A stretch of DNA of 37,478 nucleotides from Sphingobacterium sp. (GTDB lineage: Bacteria; Bacteroidota; Bacteroidia; Sphingobacteriales; Sphingobacteriaceae). A program made the position numbers and the translations under genes. The first letter of the stretch is position 1; every line of letters begins with the position of its first letter. The notes under the pieces were generated by a model, which did no database searches, was not told the DNA's origin, and saw nothing but the letters and a program-made list of their open reading frames with translations. The stretch is from assembly GCA_031277685.1 (NCBI GenBank), contig JAITLV010000014.1:1-37478 (forward strand), read 5' to 3'. Shown here piece after piece: positions 22,885 through 30,226 of this stretch.

Positions 22885-24605
22885 TTTTTCACATCATTAA
22901 TTGATTCGTAAATCGCATCCTGAATCCTACTACGAATATTGAGATCCAACAATTTGGTGCTGACCTGTGGGTGTACACGATTAGATAAGAAAATATAGAC
23001 CAACTGATTTTGCGGATCTATCCAGATACATGTACCAGTATAACCTGTATGTCCAAAGACAGTGCTATTGGCTAATTTTGACGGGTATTCATTTTTTGGA
23101 TTTGGGTCCCAGCGGTCAAAACCTAGCCCTCTTCGACTTGTCGCGGACTGTTTACTGGTAAATTGATCTATTGTCTCAGCCTTAAAATAACGCTCTCCAC
23201 CATATTCTCCCCGATTTAGCAATAATTGCCCATATATTGCCAAATCATTGGCTGTAGCAAATAACCCGGCATGTCCTGCAATACCACCAGCCATAGCTGC
23301 CCCCTGATCATGCACATAACCTTCCAATAATGTTCTACGGAACGAAGTATCCTGCTCAGTAGGTACGATCTGCTCTTTTGCAAATCGTTCCCTTGGAAGA
23401 TATCCCGCGTGTGTCATCCCTAATGGTTTGTAGAAATTTGCCTGAACATAATCCTGCAGCGGTTCTGCGGTTTGGTGCTCAGCGACCTCCTTCATCACAT
23501 ACATACTGATATCACTATAAACATAGTTACCCGTTGGTTTTACTGGTGACTTTAACATTTCAGGCCACATCACATCACGGTAATAATGATTAAGGATATA
23601 GCTATTGTCCGCCATCTTTACCCCATGTTGCTGATCCGGTACCGCAACAACATCCCCAATTTTCAAATATTTATAGAATGGAATAAATGGTGTAAACCCA
23701 GCTTCATGTAGCATCACAGAACGCAACTTAATATCCTTTTTATTTGTATACTTAGCTTGCCATAGATAATGTCCCATGGTGCTATCCAGATTAATAACAT
23801 TACGTTCGGTCAAACGCATAATCACAGGCGTCGTACCAGCGATTTTACTCACTGAAGCCAGGTCAAAAATATCACCTGTTCGTGTTGGAATATCTTTCGT
23901 ATAGGTATGATAACCATAAGATTTTTCCAATAACACCTGCCCATCTTTGATGACCATCACGACCGCCCCAGGAGTCGCCTGCTTCTCGATCGCTTCTTGT
24001 GCAATGGCATCAATTCTTTTTGTTAATTTACTGAGGTTCAGGTTTGAGTTTTCACCAGAACTATACTGGAGTCTCGTTTGGGCGGTTTTCACATTTCCTT
24101 CGGTAATCGCTGCACCACCAAAAATAGACATCGCGGCATTACGTTGACCAAATGCAGTAAAAGGAGCTAACAGTTCGATCAAATCAGATTGAGGTTGCTC
24201 AGACAATGTTTTTTTGCTGCGTTCGTGCTCAAAGAAATGACAGAGAACAACTTTTTTATTATTTAGGACAGCCTGTTTGAGCTGTGCCAAACAATCAGCA
24301 TCCAAATCATCTTCTTTGCCGGCAACAATAACCGTATTGTAATATTTGATATCTTCATCAAATTTACTGAAATCAAATACCGTTGTATTGGCATAACGCG
24401 CCAATTGGTCTGTAAACACCGTATATTTCTCCGCATGAGGTACTACTACCGCAATACGACGTTGATCCAACTGAGTGAGTGGCAGCAGCTGATCTATATT
24501 ATTATAAAGTACGGTTTCATTCTTTATGGTCGACTTATATTGAGCGAACACAGGGCTAATGCAGAACAAACCTGCAAATAACAGCCCAAAAAATCCTTTT
24601 TTCAT
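22881..24605 (-). CDS. Serine hydrolase (class C beta-lactamase fold) with a degenerate GH3 C-terminal-like N-domain
   Basis: A 574-residue exported protein (signal peptide about 1-21, SPVFAQ). Residues 195-574 are a beta-lactamase/penicillin-binding-type domain: S251-V-S-K254 (nucleophile and general-base lysine), Y363-S-D (the YxN position), and H519-T-G (the KTG position). Residues 25-185 resemble the last part of a GH3 glycosidase (NETVLYNNIDQLLPL, then a small alpha/beta domain, then GNVKTAQTRLQYS). Many Bacteroidota have a single protein of about 1000 residues joining GH3 beta-N-acetylglucosaminidase to this hydrolase domain. Here the GH3 catalytic barrel is absent, yet the gene has its own signal peptide and is intact. 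It may act as a D-Ala peptidase or esterase. It overlaps the dipeptidase gene by 4 nt. Confidence 0.85.
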   Translation of the reverse strand: MKKGFFGLLFAGLFCISPVFAQYKSTIKNETVLYNNIDQLLPLTQLDQRRIAVVVPHAEKYTVFTDQLARYANTTVFDFSKFDEDIKYYNTVIVAGKEDDLDADCLAQLKQAVLNNKKVVLCHFFEHERSKKTLSEQPQSDLIELLAPFTAFGQRNAAMSIFGGAAITEGNVKTAQTRLQYSSGENSNLNLSKLTKRIDAIAQEAIEKQATPGAVVMVIKDGQVLLEKSYGYHTYTKDIPTRTGDIFDLASVSKIAGTTPVIMRLTERNVINLDSTMGHYLWQAKYTNKKDIKLRSVMLHEAGFTPFIPFYKYLKIGDVVAVPDQQHGVKMADNSYILNHYYRDVMWPEMLKSPVKPTGNYVYSDISMYVMKEVAEHQTAEPLQDYVQANFYKPLGMTHAGYLPRERFAKEQIVPTEQDTSFRRTLLEGYVHDQGAAMAGGIAGHAGLFATANDLAIYGQLLLNRGEYGGERYFKAETIDQFTSKQSATSRRGLGFDRWDPNPKNEYPSKLANSTVFGHTGYTGTCIWIDPQNQLVYIFLSNRVHPQVSTKLLDLNIRSRIQDAIYESINDVKK

Positions 24606-24778
24606 TCTGATTTTATCGTTTTTTAGGTTCTATCAAATAAAAATACGAATAAAATAAAAAAGCAAAGTCCTTTCATCCAAAAAAATCAATTTTGTTACGC
24701 TTGCTTTTTTAGCCTATTCTAAATATGGTTTTTGGGGACGAGCAAGTATAAATCTTTTTTTTTCTGTAAGTTTGATTA

Positions 24779-26065
24779 ATGCCAGAATTGATTCAAGATA
24801 AAACAATATTCTCCCTATTGGAGGTTAGTAAAAGTATCCAAAAGACACTTGCTGAGCGTTACAAGAGTTTATATTGGATCAAGGCCGAAATGAATAAGCT
24901 CAACCACTATACACATTCTGGACATTGTTATCCCGAGCTGGTTGAGAAACAGGATGGCAAAATCGTTGCGGAAATCCGATCTACGCTATGGAAAGCAGAT
25001 TACACCCGAATCAATAACAATTTCCTGAAAATTGCACAGGAACCATTACGGGAGGGGATTACCATGTTATTTCAAGCGAGTATTTCCTATGACCCTATGT
25101 ACGGCCTAAGCCTAAGAATCGTCGATATTGATCCAACTTTTACACTGGGGGAACTGGAGAAAGAAAAGCTGGATAGCATTAGAAAGCTCAAAGAAGAAGG
25201 CATCTACGAAGCCAATAAATTAGTCTCCTTTCCAATGCTCCCGAAGAGGCTGGCGATTATTTCAGTGGAGACGAGCAAAGGTCTTTCAGATTTTTACAAG
25301 ATTATCAATCAAAATCCCTGGGGGTACCGCGTGGAATGCACCCTATTTCCTGCACTCTTACAGGGCGATAAATCAATTCCATCAATTATTAATCAACTAA
25401 AGGTTATCGCCGATAAAATAGACGATTTTGATGTGGTGGCCATTATTCGTGGTGGAGGTGGTGAGGTTGGTTTATCAAGCTATAACAATTATTTATTAGC
25501 GCGTGCGATTGCGATATTTCCAATCCCGGTATTGACCGGAATTGGGCACTCCACTAACTATACTGTGAGTGAAATGGTGGCTTACAAAAATGCGATCACC
25601 CCAAGTGAACTCGCTGATTTCCTCATACAAAAATTTCATAATTTCTCTGTCCCTATTGAAAAAGCAACTGAAGGAATCCAACAATTAATCCTCGCCCGAT
25701 TTAAGGAGGAGCGGAACTTCTTGTCTCAAATGGCAACGCATATCCAATGGATCGGAAAGAGGGAGCTACAGACAGGGTACACGAATATTCAACACTTACA
25801 GCATGAGCTGAATATACTTATCAAACAGCGTTTTTATGAACATAAAACCTTATTAACGCACACCGAACGTATTATTCAGCTATCTGATCCTATACGTCTG
25901 CTTAAACGCGGGTTTTCCATCACAAAAGTCAACGGCAAGTTACTGCAGTCCATTGATCAGCTATCACCAGGTGACCTGATCCAAACAAGGGTGGAAAATG
26001 GCGAGATCACAAGTACAGTCGTACGTACAGATCCAATTCGGGGTGATATAAAAAATGCTGAATAA
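24779..26065 (+). CDS. xseA: Exodeoxyribonuclease VII large subunit
   Basis: The catalytic subunit of exonuclease VII (428 residues), which degrades single-stranded DNA to oligonucleotides. An OB-fold domain (about 10-115, with YWIKAEMNKLNHYTHSGHCY) precedes the catalytic domain (about 130-310) and a helical coiled-coil C-terminal region. The E. coli residues I recall as important align as D171 (SKGLSDFYK), R224 (IIRGGGGEVGL) and H257 (GIGHSTN), but the position equivalent to Asp241 is N260. The C-terminal LLKRGFSITKVNGKLL and GDLIQTRVENGEI segments are typical. xseB follows 41 nt downstream. A TAAGTTTG lies 4 nt before the ATG, too close to be a convincing promoter for it. Confidence 0.94.
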   Translation: MPELIQDKTIFSLLEVSKSIQKTLAERYKSLYWIKAEMNKLNHYTHSGHCYPELVEKQDGKIVAEIRSTLWKADYTRINNNFLKIAQEPLREGITMLFQASISYDPMYGLSLRIVDIDPTFTLGELEKEKLDSIRKLKEEGIYEANKLVSFPMLPKRLAIISVETSKGLSDFYKIINQNPWGYRVECTLFPALLQGDKSIPSIINQLKVIADKIDDFDVVAIIRGGGGEVGLSSYNNYLLARAIAIFPIPVLTGIGHSTNYTVSEMVAYKNAITPSELADFLIQKFHNFSVPIEKATEGIQQLILARFKEERNFLSQMATHIQWIGKRELQTGYTNIQHLQHELNILIKQRFYEHKTLLTHTERIIQLSDPIRLLKRGFSITKVNGKLLQSIDQLSPGDLIQTRVENGEITSTVVRTDPIRGDIKNAE

Positions 26066-26106
26066 GAGCAGATTGACAGATAAAAATTTAAGGAAATAAA
26101 AATAAC

Positions 26107-26328
26107 ATGGAACAAAAATACACCTATACCGACGCCTTCAACGAATTACAATCTATTGTAAAAGAGATTGAGAATGGAACAACCAATATTGATGAACTTG
26201 CGGAGAAAATCAAACGTGCGTCTGATCTCATTGAGGTATGTCGGGCTAAATTGACAGCGACCGAAGATGAAGTGAGCCAATTACTGCAAAAGATTTCTCC
26301 TGTGCAAGATTCAGATCCTGAGGAATAA
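26107..26328 (+). CDS. xseB: Exodeoxyribonuclease VII small subunit
   Basis: A 73-residue, mostly helical protein. It contains the XseB pattern YTDAFNELQSIVKEIENG, then DELAEKIKRASDLIEVCRAKL, and an acidic tail. Several XseB copies bind the coiled-coil arm of XseA to form the holoenzyme. It lies 41 nt after xseA and is surely in the same transcript. It converges on the ParB-like gene with only 14 nt between the two stop codons, and I see no terminator in that gap. Confidence 0.95.
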   Translation: MEQKYTYTDAFNELQSIVKEIENGTTNIDELAEKIKRASDLIEVCRAKLTATEDEVSQLLQKISPVQDSDPEE

Positions 26329-26342
26329 TTTCCGGTTCATTA

Positions 26343-26717
26343 TTACACTAAACGACAAGGCACTTCAAGATCCTCCGTGAAATAATAGCTACTACATAAG
26401 CGGTGATAACCGTCAGCAATGATAAGCTTTCCATTTATTCTAACTAGCAATATCGGAGATAATTTTTCTCCCTTTTTTATCTTTCTCAGATTTTCCTTTA
26501 CATGGCGATTTGTTGCCGGGAGTAGTATCAGGCCACTCGCCCTTAATATATCTTTGGATTTCTTCTTGACCGTAACGGCTTTCCTAAGTTTTGACACAAA
26601 AACATTTGACTCCTCAGGACTGAATAGAAGTTCCAAGTAATCATAGGCTGCCGGAAAATCATGCTCCTGGGGGGCTTTGAGCCAGAATACTTCTTGTTTC
26701 TTATTCTTTACGTTCAT
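26343..26717 (-). CDS. Small ParB/sulfiredoxin-fold-like protein
   Basis: A 124-residue protein with no signal peptide or membrane segment. Its only recognisable motif is D102-G-Y-H-R106 in KLIIADGYHRLCSSYY, after the strand-turn SPILLVRINGK. This is the arrangement of the ParB N-terminal nuclease/CTPase-like fold, where DGxHR is a nucleotide or phosphate-binding box. The rest is basic (KLRKAVTVKKKSK) and helical. It is far too short to be a chromosome-partition ParB and lacks the helix-turn-helix. The true function is unknown. It is read on the minus strand downstream of the MgtC gene with a 53-nt gap. Confidence 0.65.
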   Translation of the reverse strand: MNVKNKKQEVFWLKAPQEHDFPAAYDYLELLFSPEESNVFVSKLRKAVTVKKKSKDILRASGLILLPATNRHVKENLRKIKKGEKLSPILLVRINGKLIIADGYHRLCSSYYFTEDLEVPCRLV

Positions 26718-26770
26718 AATTTATAGCACCTTTATTGACCTGTATATAGTCATCTGCTTAAATTAGATTG

Positions 26771-27415
26771 CTAATATTGGTAGGCAACAATTTGCGTATG
26801 TCTCCTCAAAACCTTAACGAGCTCTTTATGCTGCGTCATATTTCCTGTCAACCGCCATGTTGTGTTTAGACTCTCTTTAGTATACCGTTGATTTACAATC
26901 GTCGCCTTAAATCCCATCTGTTTGATGAGCTGCTCTGTATGTTCAAAATCCGCTTCTGATGTAGTCTGAAGTTCATAATCCCTAATTTTATGGTAATTAT
27001 CAATATATTTTTGCAAATAGGTTAACAATCCCAAAATAACAAGAACCAATGCCACGCCGACAAAAGCTAAAAAAATATAACCTGCGCCAACACACATTCC
27101 CAACGAAGCGGCTGCCCATATTGTAGTAGCTGTTGTAATTCCGCTAACTTTATTATCCTCTTTAAAAATTACCCCGGCACCTAAAAAACCAATACCTGTA
27201 ATGATATTTGCCGCCAGTCGATCTGGATTCCCGACACCGATCTTCAACGAAAGGATGGTAAAAAGACAGGACCCAAAACTTATCAATATAAAAGTTCGTA
27301 ATCCCGCGGACTTATTGCGATATTCGCGCTCTACACCAATTAAAAGGCCTATCAGAACTGATAACATAATCAGTACCACATCTCTACCTTCAAAAGCGGA
27401 CAACAAATCATTCAT
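26771..27415 (-). CDS. MgtC/SapB-family inner-membrane protein
   Basis: A 214-residue protein. The N-terminal domain (about 10-140) has four or five hydrophobic helices and the family signatures LIGLLIGVEREYRNKSAGLR, NIITGIGFLGAGVIFKEDN and VSGITTATTIWAAASLGM. The C-terminal 70 residues are soluble and ACT-like (DYELQTTSEADFEHTEQLIKQ onward). MgtC proteins help survival in low magnesium and some inhibit F-type ATP synthase; the role of environmental homologues is uncertain. It is complete and probably a separate unit, since a hairpin terminator lies upstream between it and the pirin gene. Confidence 0.92.
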   Translation of the reverse strand: MNDLLSAFEGRDVVLIMLSVLIGLLIGVEREYRNKSAGLRTFILISFGSCLFTILSLKIGVGNPDRLAANIITGIGFLGAGVIFKEDNKVSGITTATTIWAAASLGMCVGAGYIFLAFVGVALVLVILGLLTYLQKYIDNYHKIRDYELQTTSEADFEHTEQLIKQMGFKATIVNQRYTKESLNTTWRLTGNMTQHKELVKVLRRHTQIVAYQY

Positions 27416-27447
27416 GGGATTTTACAGCTATTCTGTCTCCAATTTAC

Positions 27448-27487
27448 AAAAAAATAAGAAGGACCTTTTACAATACTTCTTATTTTT
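27448..27487 (-). terminator. Intrinsic terminator downstream of the pirin gene
   Basis: AAAAATAAGAAG (27450-27461) pairs perfectly over 12 bp with CTTCTTATTTTT (27476-27487) around a 14-nt loop. Read on the minus strand the stem ends in a T-run. The stem is AU-rich, so efficiency is uncertain. It would end the minus-strand transcript carrying racemase and pirin before mgtC. Confidence 0.6.
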
Positions 27488-27608
27488 AGACGGAAAGCTA
27501 GACTTTTATTGCTGACACTTCATTATATGTCATTATTTGTTATGGCTAATCAGGAACTCAACACAGCGGTAATAGTTCTCTTACCTTGAAAAGGTTATGT
27601 TATCTAAA

Positions 27609-28322
27609 CTAAAACATGGGAACCTCAATCAGTAATAATTTCGTATTGAAATCAGCTTTTATTTCAATTTTATCCGAATCGTAGATACCAATAGCATCTC
27701 TTCTGGATAATATTTCATTTGCTACCTGTATTTTTCCTTCGATCACAAAAAGATAAACACCATTTCCTTCAGCGTGAACCGCATAAGAAATTGTATTTCC
27801 CTCATCCAGATCTGCAATATTGAAATAAGCATCCTGATGAATATAAACCGTATCAGGGTCTGAAGCATTGGGCGATACAATCGTTGCAAACTTGTTATGG
27901 CGATCTAAATGAAGGTAAGATTTTTGATCGTAATTTGGTGTAAGGTTCATTTCATTGGGTACTACCCATATCTGCAGAAATTTAACAAGCTCTTTTTGAT
28001 CGCCATTAAATTCAGAATGTTTCACCCCTCTACCCGCAGACATAATTTGCACCTCTCCTGTTTCAATATGACGGACATTGCCCATACTGTCCTGATGGGA
28101 AAGTACTCCTTCCAGAGGTATACTCACGATTTCCATATTGTCATGGCCATGGCGCCCAAAGCCTTGACCACCTTCCACCTGATCATCGTTTAAAACACGT
28201 AAGGCACCAAAGCTTACTTTTTCCGGATCAAAATATTGCCCAAAGCTAAAGGAGTGGGCACTCTTCAACCAACCAAAGTCAACATGACCACGATCGTTTT
28301 CTCGGTGTATGATCTTTTGCAT
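27609..28322 (-). CDS. Pirin family protein (cupin; quercetinase-like)
   Basis: A 237-residue bicupin. The metal ligands known from E. coli YhhW are conserved: H58 and H60 in RHGHDNMEI, H102 and E104 in GVKHSEFN. It opens with the usual HRENDRGHVDFGWLKSAHSFSFG and ends with a C-terminal cupin lacking metal residues, as in the family. The open frame continues 30 codons upstream to an ATG at 28412, but the ATG at 28322 is preceded by GGGAGGA, a rare clear Shine-Dalgarno here, and begins at the family N terminus, so I chose it. Pirins are iron- or nickel-binding redox-sensing or dioxygenase proteins; the substrate is unknown. It is 99 nt downstream of the racemase gene, same strand. Confidence 0.9.
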   Translation of the reverse strand: MQKIIHRENDRGHVDFGWLKSAHSFSFGQYFDPEKVSFGALRVLNDDQVEGGQGFGRHGHDNMEIVSIPLEGVLSHQDSMGNVRHIETGEVQIMSAGRGVKHSEFNGDQKELVKFLQIWVVPNEMNLTPNYDQKSYLHLDRHNKFATIVSPNASDPDTVYIHQDAYFNIADLDEGNTISYAVHAEGNGVYLFVIEGKIQVANEILSRRDAIGIYDSDKIEIKADFNTKLLLIEVPMF

Positions 28323-28421
28323 CTGTTCCTCCCTATTACATAAATAATTACTAATCAGAGGACAAAACTCATACCAACGGAAAATTTCCTTAAAAATCTG
28401 CCAATTTGACAAAAAACACTA

Positions 28422-29168
28422 CTAGTGTATTTTTAGTTTCTCAGGAGCAATTTCCTGAATAAGTGCCCGGGCTAAAATTCGATTGGGATCAATCACGACC
28501 ATCCCATTATGATCCCTTTCCGGGATGGCTAATGGTAATTCGGCACATCCTAAGATAATTACTTGAGCGCCCTGTTTTTTCAGGTCATCCATTGCCATTA
28601 ACAAATCTTCTCTAGCCTTATTGGCAATTGGTGCCGGTTGAGCTTTAATGCCATAGTCTTTATCATAAATAGCATTGTTCACCTTTTCTTTTTGCGTGCC
28701 TTCGGGCTCTACAATCGGAAATCCCTTTTTCATAAAAACTTCCCGATATTGGCTATAAGCCTGTTCACCTGCGGTCGACAGGACACCAATTGTACTATCC
28801 GGATAGTTTTCATGAACAAAACGGACCGTCTCACGCACAATATGAAGCAACTTTAACTCGCTTCCCAACCTGGCCAATTCATCCTGAATAACTGAAAAAA
28901 TCGGTTCTGCATGAGCCGTGTTTGACGGAATCGCCGCAACGGTTGCTCCAGCCTTTTCCAGTTGTTTTAAAATCATCGCTATTGCCTTTCCAGGATTCTC
29001 ATTTGATGTATCCAATAAATATGCGGAACGATCAGGAATTAAATTTGGACAAGAAAACAATAACAGTGGCAGGTGTTCCTGATCGGAACCCGCCACTGTT
29101 TCATCTATAATTTTCTTGGCTATATCCAAGCCTGCATATGGACCAAGTCCGCCTACTATACCAATCAT
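28422..29168 (-). CDS. Aspartate/glutamate racemase family protein, first catalytic Cys replaced by Ser
   Basis: A 248-residue cytosolic protein of the Asp/Glu/hydantoin racemase family. IVGGLGPYAGLDIAKKI (4-20) is the N-terminal signature, and ILGCAELPLAI (205-215) carries the second catalytic cysteine C208. The first catalytic site, normally CNT, is here PSNTAH with S82. Canonical members use two cysteines for two-base racemisation. I recall that E. coli has an L-Asp/Glu-specific homologue with Thr at this position, so one-directional activity is possible. It lies 59 nt downstream of the last gene of the second uptake operon and may be read with it. Substrate is unconfirmed. Confidence 0.85.
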   Translation of the reverse strand: MIGIVGGLGPYAGLDIAKKIIDETVAGSDQEHLPLLLFSCPNLIPDRSAYLLDTSNENPGKAIAMILKQLEKAGATVAAIPSNTAHAEPIFSVIQDELARLGSELKLLHIVRETVRFVHENYPDSTIGVLSTAGEQAYSQYREVFMKKGFPIVEPEGTQKEKVNNAIYDKDYGIKAQPAPIANKAREDLLMAMDDLKKQGAQVIILGCAELPLAIPERDHNGMVVIDPNRILARALIQEIAPEKLKIH

Positions 29169-29227
29169 AAAACTATTTTTTTATCTCTTAAATATAACCA
29201 ATAGTTCGTCGAATAGTTTGAGAAAGT

Positions 29228-30220
29228 TTACCATTCAATGGCTTGATCCTCATCTGGAATTTGTGTGTTTAGCTGGCGCTCCAAGATCAGAGAACCTGAT
29301 ACTTTAAATTTGATTCCCGTTGTAGATACCAATGTATAGTCTGTAAATTCATAATCAACATTGTTGATGGTAATATAACGATGCAATAAATACGGGCGTA
29401 CGGCATCCATCTGTTCTGATACCGTATAACTCGCATCTTTATGGACAACAAACTTCATATTTGGATTTTTAGCACGGAAAGTAACAGCTCCTTTATCATT
29501 GAACGTCGCAAAAACCTGATAGTTCTTCCTATCTTTTCGCTCTTCGTCTATATTACCTGCATAAAAGAAAATCGTATTCTCATCGACAACATAGCTCTTT
29601 ATTTCGCTTTTTACAATCGGAGTTTCATTTTCATGGCCTGCCATAACAACCTTCAATGCTGTACCACTATAGGTTCCAGAGTAATTGTTAAAAGGATTGA
29701 TGCGTAGCAGTGCCTTTTTATAATATTTCCTAGGGTTGACCTTATATTTAGCCGCAGGATCATCCAAGATCGTCAAAGGAAGCACCCATTTCTCGGTCAT
29801 ATCAATCCCTTTCAGTGTAAAGTCAATAGCCATTAACCCCGTACTCTCTCCCGATTTGATATCTACCGCTGGTGGTATCGCAAAATAGTTACCACTTAGC
29901 TGTTTGTAGTAGAAATCCTGCCTTGTCTGAAACCGCTCGTAATTCAGTACGCGCAATGTATCTGCATCTACCGCAACTTTAACTGAAAGGTTATTGCTAT
30001 TTGTTGTCGATCCGCTTACTTCCAAAGGCTGCATAAAAGTGGTCTTTTGTCCGTCTTTGTAACGGACATAAATATTCGCTACCCCCTCACTCTCCAGAGG
30101 AGCTTTAAAAGAAATGTAATGTTCAAATTGTTCTTCTTTCCATTCGTCGTTACAAGAGCTGAATATGGCAAATAAAGAGAGAAACAATAGCTGTATAAAT
30201 GACTTGTTCATAAGTTTCAT
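29228..30220 (-). CDS. Surface lipoprotein with DUF1735/DUF4973-like domains (SusE-position)
   Basis: A 330-residue lipoprotein. The signal peptide ends at Cys23 (AIFSSC), followed by the acidic NDEWKEE expected for surface export. The first part (about 30-110) looks like an Ig-type domain of the DUF4973 kind (HYISFKAPLE, IYVRYKDGQ). The middle (about 120-190) has the DUF1735 pattern (FAIPPAVDIKSGESTGLMAIDF, KWVLPLTILDD). The C-terminal part (200-330) is a further beta domain with GTYSGTALKV. No catalytic motif is seen; it is probably an accessory glycan-binding protein. It starts 6 nt after susD and is the last gene of the four-gene uptake operon. Domain naming is from pattern memory. Confidence 0.75.
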   Translation of the reverse strand: MKLMNKSFIQLLFLSLFAIFSSCNDEWKEEQFEHYISFKAPLESEGVANIYVRYKDGQKTTFMQPLEVSGSTTNSNNLSVKVAVDADTLRVLNYERFQTRQDFYYKQLSGNYFAIPPAVDIKSGESTGLMAIDFTLKGIDMTEKWVLPLTILDDPAAKYKVNPRKYYKKALLRINPFNNYSGTYSGTALKVVMAGHENETPIVKSEIKSYVVDENTIFFYAGNIDEERKDRKNYQVFATFNDKGAVTFRAKNPNMKFVVHKDASYTVSEQMDAVRPYLLHRYITINNVDYEFTDYTLVSTTGIKFKVSGSLILERQLNTQIPDEDQAIEW

Positions 30221-30226
30221 AGTTGA

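Noticed and set aside
24656..24710. Hairpin AAAAAAGCAA / TTGCTTTTTT between the divergent serine hydrolase and xseA genes
   Set aside because: The loop is about 35 nt and no transcript ends there on either strand; in A/T-rich intergenic DNA this can arise by chance.
24767..24774. TAAGTTTG as a promoter for xseA
   Set aside because: It is only 4 nt from the start codon and would require a leaderless mRNA; no -33 box fits.
28323..28412. N-terminal extension of the pirin gene
   Set aside because: The 30 extra residues are absent from the family, and a good GGGAGGA site precedes the internal ATG at 28322.
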